Shown: positions 52,112 to 57,902 of the stretch, piece by piece
How the letters are laid out: every line of letters begins with the position of its first letter
How positions within the stretch are numbered: the stretch's first letter is position 1
Assembly: GCA_002425765.1 (NCBI GenBank)
Contig: DIMW01000013.1
Span: 37,426-95,327 of the forward strand
Origin: Spirochaetaceae bacterium UBA5556
GTDB lineage: Bacteria; Spirochaetota; Spirochaetia; Treponematales; Rectinemataceae
Length of the DNA stretch: 57,902 nucleotides
Direction: 5' to 3'
Made by a program: the position numbers and the translations under genes
The notes under the pieces: model-generated
What the model saw: only the letters and a program-made list of their open reading frames with translations
Told to the model about the DNA's origin: nothing
Database searches by the model: none

Positions 52112-53836
52112 TCACCCTTTCGCCGGCTGCGGCGTCACCCTTTCGAGCGATGAGAGCTTTTCGTGAAGTTCGAGCACTTTCCTGCGAAAGAATTTTTCTA
52201 TTGAACGCTGTTCGATGATGCCCACGAAGATGCCGCCGTCGTCCACGATCGGAATGGTGTCGACATTGTTGGTCTGGAACATCTCCCTGACATCGAGGAG
52301 AGAACAGTCGGGTTTGCAGGTGACGCCCGAAGGATTCATCAGGTCGTACGCCAGCAATCCTTCGGCCACGTCGCCAAGCAGAAGCGCCTCCTTGAGGTTG
52401 TCTATCGTTATGATGCCCACTAGCTTGTGATCTCTGGAACAGACGGGGCAGCTCAGGGATTCCTGCTTGCTGAAAGTCTCGAGCACTTTTTCGAATGTGG
52501 CGCTGTCGCTCAGGAGCGGGGCTTTTTTCTCGTACGCGAGGATATCCGAGACCTTGCTTTCCCGGATCAAATCCTCTTCCGTGATGTCGAGGCCGACCTC
52601 TCCGGCCTTCGTGACACCGTGCTTGACGCTGATTGGCCCTATGAGCTGCACGATGAAGGTGGTGGCGGTGATGATCATGAGAATCGTCGGTCCAACGGTA
52701 TGGGGAAACATCTGGCCGGCCGACATCGAAAGGCCTATGGCGACACCCGCCTGGCTCAGGAGGCACCACTTCATGTATTTTCTTATTGTGTCGGGAGCGT
52801 GCGTTATTTTTGCCCCGAAGCTGGAGCCGACGGACTTGCCGAAGGTGCGCGCTGCCACGTACACGACTGCGAGAATGGCGAAAAACGCCGAAATGCTCCA
52901 GATATTGATCTTCGCGCCGACGAGCACGAAAAAGAGCACATAGATCGGCGGAGTGAATCTATCCACCACATTGAAGAGACTGTCCGTCTTGAATTTCGCG
53001 AAATTCACGATGAAGAACCCCATCGCCATGGCGGAGAGGATGGTATCGAGCTGAAGATACAGGCCTATCCCCGTCAGCAGCAGAATTATCCCGAGCGCGA
53101 AGGCGAGGATGCGCCCGTCGTCATTCTTGATCCATTTGGCGAGCAGGTTCAGGAGCAGACCGGCCAGGGCGCCGAGAGCACTTGATACGGTTATATTGTA
53201 GACAATCGCCAGCAGCTGGCTCGCCAATGAGCTTGTCTTTTCGCCGAGAAGCCCGCCGGCGACAGTGGATACAATCGCAAACAGAATGAGCGCCACCGCG
53301 TCGTCCATCGCGACGATGCCCAACAGCGTGGTGGTCAAAGGCCCTTTCGTCCGGTTTTCGGCGAGCACGTCCGTCGTCGCCGCGGGAGCGGTCGCGGACG
53401 ACATCGCGCCGAGCAGCAGCCCCAGCGCAATCGACGACTTCAGCTGATGCGTCACCAGATACGAGACAAGCCCCACGAAAAAGGCCACCGTAACGAATGG
53501 CGTTATGGATTCGAACAGCAGGATTGCCGTGAACTGCTTGCCGTATTTTTTAAGCACCGTAATCTTGAGTTCCGCGCCGACCAGAAAGCCAATGAGGGAA
53601 AGAGCGATGTTGCTGATGGGATTGAGTGTGGTAATCAACTTGCTGCTCAGCAGGTGAACTCCCGTCTGCCCTATCAGAATGCCGATCGCAATGTAGCCGA
53701 CCACCTGCGGAAGGCGCAGCAGTTTGAAGATGAAGCCCCCCAATGTGCCTAAAAAGAGAATTATACCAAGCACCAGAATGGAGTTCGCGGGCGAAAGCGT
53801 CGCAAAGTCCAGCATGCCGACAATTTCTTTTATCAA
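52112..53836 (-). CDS. CPA2-family cation:proton antiporter with CBS domains
   Basis: 574 aa from TTG 53836, chosen because GAGGAGG lies 7 bp upstream; the first ATG (53816) has none. Residues about 15-420 form 12-13 membrane helices of the NapA/KefB type. MSSATAPAATTDVLAE and GIVAMDDAVALILFAIVS carry the paired Asp and unwound-helix motifs. The C-terminal 150 residues hold two CBS repeats (LVGIITIDNLKEALLLG and IPIVDDGGIFVGIIEQRS) that may sense an adenine nucleotide. Exchanges Na+ or K+ for protons. Divergent from the FGGY kinase; convergent with the epimerase gene. Confidence 0.9.
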   Translation of the reverse strand: MIKEIVGMLDFATLSPANSILVLGIILFLGTLGGFIFKLLRLPQVVGYIAIGILIGQTGVHLLSSKLITTLNPISNIALSLIGFLVGAELKITVLKKYGKQFTAILLFESITPFVTVAFFVGLVSYLVTHQLKSSIALGLLLGAMSSATAPAATTDVLAENRTKGPLTTTLLGIVAMDDAVALILFAIVSTVAGGLLGEKTSSLASQLLAIVYNITVSSALGALAGLLLNLLAKWIKNDDGRILAFALGIILLLTGIGLYLQLDTILSAMAMGFFIVNFAKFKTDSLFNVVDRFTPPIYVLFFVLVGAKINIWSISAFFAILAVVYVAARTFGKSVGSSFGAKITHAPDTIRKYMKWCLLSQAGVAIGLSMSAGQMFPHTVGPTILMIITATTFIVQLIGPISVKHGVTKAGEVGLDITEEDLIRESKVSDILAYEKKAPLLSDSATFEKVLETFSKQESLSCPVCSRDHKLVGIITIDNLKEALLLGDVAEGLLAYDLMNPSGVTCKPDCSLLDVREMFQTNNVDTIPIVDDGGIFVGIIEQRSIEKFFRRKVLELHEKLSSLERVTPQPAKG

Positions 53837-53963
53837 TTGGGTCCTCCTCGCATAAGTCTTGTCAAAGATGTCTCAGCATTGCGCATACAGACACTCTAGA
53901 ACAATGAAATCATTATTTCAAGAAAAGTATGGTACAATTTCATACGATCCACGGGGGAAAACC

Positions 53964-55598
53964 ATGAGCAACCGCGAAAACTCCCTTCGCCTCGGCATCG
54001 ATCTGGGTACAGGCTCGCTCAAGCTGACCGCGTATTCCGGCGACCGCTCGTTCTCGGCGGGCCGAAGGTATGAAATACTGTCGCCGCGGCCCGGCGTGGC
54101 GGAAACCGACACGGAAGCGTGGCTCGGCGCGCTGAGCTCGGCATGGAAGGACGTCCGCAGTCTGCTCGCGCAGGCGCGGGTTCCTCTCGATGTCGTGTCG
54201 ATCGGGGTTTCGGGCCAGATGCACGGTTTTGTGCCGATCTCCAAGTCGGGCGGGGCCCTGCACAACGCGATCCTGTGGGCCGACGTGCGGGGAGCGGAAT
54301 ACGCCGAGATGTACTCGCGCCTTCTGGAGGGCTCTCTCGACCGACTCATGAACGCGCCGGCGGCCGGATTCGCCGCCCTCATACTGCTGTGGATCAAGCG
54401 CAACAGGCCAGAACTTTACAGCGCCACGGACTTCATCCTTTTCCCAAAAGATTACCTGCGGTACAGACTTACGGGGCAAATCGCCACCGACGCGGGCGAT
54501 GCGAGCGCGAGCCTGCTCTGGGATTTCAAGGCGCGCTCATGGTCGCGGGAAGCTCTCGACCTGCTCGGGCTCGACGGCTCCAAGCTTCCACCCGTGCAAG
54601 ACAGCTTCGACACAGGCGGATTTGTTTCACGCGAGGCCTCAGGTGAGACGGACCTGCCGGAAGGTATACCGGTCGCGGTCGGTTCCGCCGACAAATCCTG
54701 CGAAATCTACGGCTCAGGCTTCTTCCGCGAATACTTCGGGCACCGCCCGGACGCCAGTTCGGACACCCTGGGTCCGGCGGCGCTACGTGGGGCCGAGGCC
54801 GGACTTGGCCCATCCTCCAAGAACAGGGCTCCCGTCCACGTCTCCGACTGGGAACACCCGAGCGTCGCCCAAGTGAGCATAGGGACGGGCATTCAGGTAG
54901 TGGTCCCCGTGCGGGGCGTACCCCCATATTCGCCCGCGCTCAACTTCTTCGAAACCTGCGTCGCGGGCGTCGGATACAGGATGGCGGCAATGCTGAACGG
55001 AGGGCTCGCCCTCGAATGGGTTCTCTCCGCCTTCAATGGAAATTGGGAGTCGGTCTACCGCGATCTGGAAGAAGGAAGGACCAGGCTTCCGCAGGATCTC
55101 GTCTTTCTTCCCTACCTCACGGGCGAGCGCAGCCCCTATCAGAATCCGAAAGCGCGCGGCGCGTGGATAGGCCTGGGCCTGCACCATTCGAAAACCGACA
55201 TGCTCGCATCCGCGCTCCTCGGCGTCGCCTGCACTATCCGCCTTGGCATCGAAACGCAGGGGATCGCGCCGGAAGCGACTATGTACTGCGTCGGCGGCAG
55301 CACGCGCTATCCCGTGTGGATGAACTTGGTCTCGGCGATGACCGGCCGGCGCCTCCTCATTTCTCCCGAGCCGGACGCTTCGGTGCGCGGTGCCGCCGCG
55401 ATCGGCTTCGCCGCGGCGACGAGAACCCGAATTGCGGCTTCCGGCGCCGCACATCCTGGCGACCGTATGATCGAGGACATGCCCGCGCCGCTCGAAACTT
55501 TCCCGGTGGAACCGGATCGGCCCGATTGGATGAACGAATATTATGACAGATTCAAGACATATTATGCCGCCCTGTTCGACGCCGGGCAGTCCCGCTGA
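53964..55598 (+). CDS. xylulokinase-like FGGY kinase with internal insertion
   Basis: 544 aa. GIDLGTGSLKLTAYSGDRSF is the phosphate loop, VSIGVSGQMHGFVPI the xylulokinase substrate motif and FILFPKDYLRYRLTG another. The catalytic Asp is in AVGSADKSC. Then about 45 extra residues (REYFGHRPDASSDTLG onward) are inserted before VSIGTGIQVV, where relatives have a short turn. GGSTRYPVWMNLVSAM is the C-terminal signature. Start ATG 53964 has GGGGGAAA upstream. It is a single gene, divergent from the antiporter. It may be the kinase missing from the rhamnose operon, or a xylulose kinase. Confidence 0.87.
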   Translation: MSNRENSLRLGIDLGTGSLKLTAYSGDRSFSAGRRYEILSPRPGVAETDTEAWLGALSSAWKDVRSLLAQARVPLDVVSIGVSGQMHGFVPISKSGGALHNAILWADVRGAEYAEMYSRLLEGSLDRLMNAPAAGFAALILLWIKRNRPELYSATDFILFPKDYLRYRLTGQIATDAGDASASLLWDFKARSWSREALDLLGLDGSKLPPVQDSFDTGGFVSREASGETDLPEGIPVAVGSADKSCEIYGSGFFREYFGHRPDASSDTLGPAALRGAEAGLGPSSKNRAPVHVSDWEHPSVAQVSIGTGIQVVVPVRGVPPYSPALNFFETCVAGVGYRMAAMLNGGLALEWVLSAFNGNWESVYRDLEEGRTRLPQDLVFLPYLTGERSPYQNPKARGAWIGLGLHHSKTDMLASALLGVACTIRLGIETQGIAPEATMYCVGGSTRYPVWMNLVSAMTGRRLLISPEPDASVRGAAAIGFAAATRTRIAASGAAHPGDRMIEDMPAPLETFPVEPDRPDWMNEYYDRFKTYYAALFDAGQSR

Positions 55599-55633
55599 AC
55601 GACATTTCCCGTAAAATCAGCCGACTCTCCACA

Positions 55634-56632
55634 CTAAAGCAGTTCCGGCGCGACGGCGATGTCCCCGTCGGGAGAAATCTCGAAAGAGACCGCCCCGTGG
55701 GGCTCCGTCTGCGGGAAATATGGGTGCAGCTCAATATTCTCGGTCGCCCAGAGATGGACCTCCGGGCCGAACATCGCGAACACCTCGGGGGCGGGCGCGC
55801 CCAAAGGGTTGTCCGAGGAGACGCTCACGATGGCGTGACGGGGCTTTATGGCCGCCACAAGCTCTCTTGTCATGCTGTCAGCCTGACCGTGATGGGCGAT
55901 CTTGAGAAGGTCCGCGCGCAGAAGCTCCGGTTCCTTCAGGTACGATTTCCAGTAAGAGTGCGGAAGATCAGCGGGCAAAAGAATCCGGACGCCCCCATAT
56001 GAAAGACGAATCGCCACTCCCGCGGCGTTCTGGATGGCGTCGAGCTGAAGCAGAGCCTGTCGGGTCTTTTCGGAATCCGCCGCGGTCAGGACCGCCTCCG
56101 CAAGTATTCCGGTGCGCGCGGCGAGAAAAGGATCGGCCGCGAAGAAATCCGCCCGCAACTGATCGGTGAGCGCGATAGTTCTCGGCCTCCCCCCCATTAC
56201 CTCGATTTCTTTCCCCGCATCCTTCGCGATCCCCTGCATCTGGGCAAGGAGCCCGAGCGACAGGCGCATCTCCGCCGCGGTCGGATTTTCGACAGGCATT
56301 CTGTTCAAACCTTCGAGGCATCCGGGATCGGCCAACACATAGTTCGACCACACCTGCCCAAACTTGCACGATTCCATGACCGAGGGCATGCCGCCCACGT
56401 GATCGATGTGGAAATGAGTCAGGAACAGGGCATCCAGGGATTGAATCCCGTGAGACTGAAGATACCTGAACGGCGGCACCCGTGCGGGCCAGAGATCGTA
56501 CGAGGCGCGATACTTCCCCGCATATGGAGCTCCCCCATCGATGAGCATCGAGAAAATCCGCCTGGAATCACGCAACTCTTCGACAAGGATCGAATCGCCG
56601 TATCCGACATTGATAAAGGTTATCTTCAGCAT
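55634..56632 (-). CDS. ComEC/Rec2-like metallo-beta-lactamase-fold hydrolase
   Basis: 332 aa from ATG 56632. INVGYGDSILVEE, MLIDGGAP and LTHFHIDHVGGM (HxHxDH metal site) open the fold. LPADLPHSYWKSYL and LLKIAHHGQADS followed by AIVSVSSDNPLG match the soluble domain of ComEC and its stand-alone relatives. There is no membrane part and no signal peptide, so it is cytoplasmic. It may hydrolyse nucleic acid or a nucleotide. Divergent from the LacI gene. No ribosome site better than AAGAAG is seen. Confidence 0.85.
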   Translation of the reverse strand: MLKITFINVGYGDSILVEELRDSRRIFSMLIDGGAPYAGKYRASYDLWPARVPPFRYLQSHGIQSLDALFLTHFHIDHVGGMPSVMESCKFGQVWSNYVLADPGCLEGLNRMPVENPTAAEMRLSLGLLAQMQGIAKDAGKEIEVMGGRPRTIALTDQLRADFFAADPFLAARTGILAEAVLTAADSEKTRQALLQLDAIQNAAGVAIRLSYGGVRILLPADLPHSYWKSYLKEPELLRADLLKIAHHGQADSMTRELVAAIKPRHAIVSVSSDNPLGAPAPEVFAMFGPEVHLWATENIELHPYFPQTEPHGAVSFEISPDGDIAVAPELL

Positions 56633-56687
56633 TTTCTGCTTCTTTTTGAGCCTTTGATGCCGGAAGTATAAAATGAAAAATTTATGC

Positions 56688-56726
56688 TTGACAAGTACAC
56701 AACATTGATTAAAATAGAAACCGGTT
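56688..56726 (+). promoter_or_regulatory. promoter and LacI-type operator of the LacI regulator gene
   Basis: TTGACA (56688-56693), a 16-bp spacer and TAAAAT (56710-56715). The palindrome AACCGGTT at 56719-56726, within GAAACCGGTTAC, has the central CG of LacI-family operators and lies at the transcription start. Autorepression is likely. Confidence 0.55.
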
Positions 56727-56731
56727 ACATT

Positions 56732-57754
56732 ATGAATCATAAAACTGACGAATCCAAGGTCACCATCGACCATGTCGCCTCATTCTGCGGCTTTTCAAAG
56801 GCCACCGTATCGCGCGTCATCAACAAGGAAGGCTCGGTCAAGCCGGCAACCGAAGCGAAGGTGATGGAAGCGATCGAAAAACTCGGCTACATGCCGAACA
56901 ACGCCGCGAGCGCGCTCTCCGGAGGAAGAACCAGGACCATCGCGGTATTCCTCCCCGACGTAAAGACCGAGTACTACGCGGCCCTGCTCACGGGCCTAGA
57001 AGAAGTCGCGGAGAAACAGTTCTTCAACATCATCATAAAGACGCAGAACAACAAAAAGGCCCTCCTCGATCTCGCGGTAAACAACAAAGTCGACGCCTTT
57101 GTCCTGAGAAACAACGGTCTTCAGCCCTTTGACCACGATGTCCTCGTCACGCTCAAGCGCCGCGGGATTCCGGTGGTGTTCATCGGCAAGCCGCCGGCCG
57201 AGAGCGATTCGCACGCGATACTGATCGACAACGTCGGCGGCGCGCGGCTCATGGCCCACCACTACGTGCAGCACGGCTTCAAAAAAATTCTCTTCATCGC
57301 GGGCCCCAAGGACAATCTCGACTCGAACGACAGGTTATATGGATTCAAGATGGGCCTCAGCGAACTGCCCGTCGAGATCGAGACGCTCGATGTGGTGCAT
57401 GGCGACTTTCTGAGGGAATCCGGGTATCTGGCCGCGCAGGAGGCCCTCAAAACCAACACCTATGACGCCATCTTCGCGGCGAGCGACCACATGGCGCTCG
57501 GCGCCATGCTCTACTGCCGGAGCAGAGGCATCAAGGTGCCCGAGAACATCGCCATAACGGGCTTCGACGATACCTTCTTCTCCGAATTCCTCGATCCGCC
57601 GCTCACCACAGTGCGGCAGCCAATGCAGGATATCGGCTCGATCACGATGGAGACCGTCCTGCGCATCCTCGAGCATCGTGAATCAAGGTACCAGAAAATA
57701 ATTCTTCCTACGCAGCTCCAGATCAGACAGTCGTGCGGCTGCGCGCACGACTGA
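56732..57754 (+). CDS. LacI-family transcriptional regulator
   Basis: 340 aa. HTH at residues 9-30 (VTIDHVASFCGFSKATVSRV) followed by the hinge helix GYMPNNAASALSGGRT. The periplasmic-binding-type core (60-330) includes IAVFLPDVKTEYYAALLTGL and AITGFDDTFFSEFLDPPLTTV. ATG 56732 has no clear Shine-Dalgarno sequence; the leader is very short. It precedes a new binding-protein gene at 57808 and probably regulates that transporter and itself. Confidence 0.92.
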   Translation: MNHKTDESKVTIDHVASFCGFSKATVSRVINKEGSVKPATEAKVMEAIEKLGYMPNNAASALSGGRTRTIAVFLPDVKTEYYAALLTGLEEVAEKQFFNIIIKTQNNKKALLDLAVNNKVDAFVLRNNGLQPFDHDVLVTLKRRGIPVVFIGKPPAESDSHAILIDNVGGARLMAHHYVQHGFKKILFIAGPKDNLDSNDRLYGFKMGLSELPVEIETLDVVHGDFLRESGYLAAQEALKTNTYDAIFAASDHMALGAMLYCRSRGIKVPENIAITGFDDTFFSEFLDPPLTTVRQPMQDIGSITMETVLRILEHRESRYQKIILPTQLQIRQSCGCAHD

Positions 57755-57807
57755 GGCGGGGTCACCGACGTGGGCGAATTAGAAATATTGCCATAAGGAG
57801 GCAAAAC

Positions 57808-57902
57808 ATGAAGGTGCTTAGAATCGTGTTCTTTGCGCTTGTGCTTGTGACAAGCATTTACGCAAAAGGGTCTGAGGATACGCTGACGATCTACGCGGCG
57901 CT
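57808..57902 (+). CDS. ABC transporter extracellular solute-binding protein, N-terminus only (runs off the right edge)
   Basis: The visible 31 residues begin MKVLRIVFFALVLVTSIYAK, a signal peptide, followed by GSEDTLTIYAAL. That strand opening is common in family 1 and iron/oligosaccharide-type solute-binding proteins. AAGGAGG lies 7 bp before ATG 57808. It lies 53 bp after the LacI gene, which probably controls it. The ligand cannot be told. Confidence 0.65.
   Translation, partial: MKVLRIVFFALVLVTSIYAKGSEDTLTIYAA

Overview
The window looks like a chromosome segment of a fermentative anaerobe. It is moderately GC-rich, with AT-rich promoter gaps. The [FeFe]-hydrogenase operon of HydABC type, the many carbohydrate ABC systems of the ribose/rhamnose class, the absence of any respiratory gene and the lipoproteins with relaxed lipoboxes (VSSC, VISC, LHAC) all suggest Spirochaetota (Treponema/Sphaerochaeta-like). 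That assignment is an inference from gene content. No rRNA, tRNA, CRISPR array, insertion sequence or phage gene was recognised.

Layout. 1-3968 (minus): electron-bifurcating hydrogenase operon hydC, HATPase, 2Fe-2S protein, hydB, hydA (hydA runs off the left edge). 4178-6195 (plus): a TPR protein overlapping a membrane Ser/Thr kinase. 6238-6738: acyl-CoA thioesterase. 6878-16889: L-rhamnose-type catabolic locus, with an AraC regulator divergent from a sugar isomerase, four ABC transporter genes, rhamnose mutarotase, class II aldolase and RhaA. 16984-20930: PlsC acyltransferase and two lipoproteins, one with a transglutaminase fold. 20955-25845 (minus): an unusual four-gene operon of ATP-grasp ligase, B12-dependent mutase-like protein, opine-dehydrogenase-like protein and a channel-like membrane protein. 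26009-37581: pcm, purine nucleoside phosphorylase, an SdrD-type lipoprotein, glutamate synthase large chain, a truncated dehydrogenase remnant, an RpiR regulator with isoaspartyl dipeptidase, and a TPR protein.

37673-50006 (minus) is a 13-gene sugar operon: an RbsBAC-type transporter, two kinases, RbsD, an AroE-like dehydrogenase, cupin phosphoglucose isomerase, a 2-hydroxyacid dehydrogenase, a UlaG-like hydrolase, a KDPG-type aldolase, an aldo/keto reductase and DeoC. It is read away from a divergent GntR regulator and a ketose 3-epimerase (50338-52042). The rest holds a CPA2 antiporter with CBS domains, a xylulokinase-like FGGY kinase with an insertion, a ComEC-like metallo-hydrolase, a LacI regulator and the start of another binding-protein gene.

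Together the genes describe a sugar-scavenging fermenter that imports deoxy- and rare sugars by ABC transport and cleaves them with aldolases. It disposes of electrons through a bifurcating hydrogenase. The most novel parts are the B12/ATP-grasp/opine-dehydrogenase operon and the composite sugar operon, whose substrate cannot be deduced from any known pathway.
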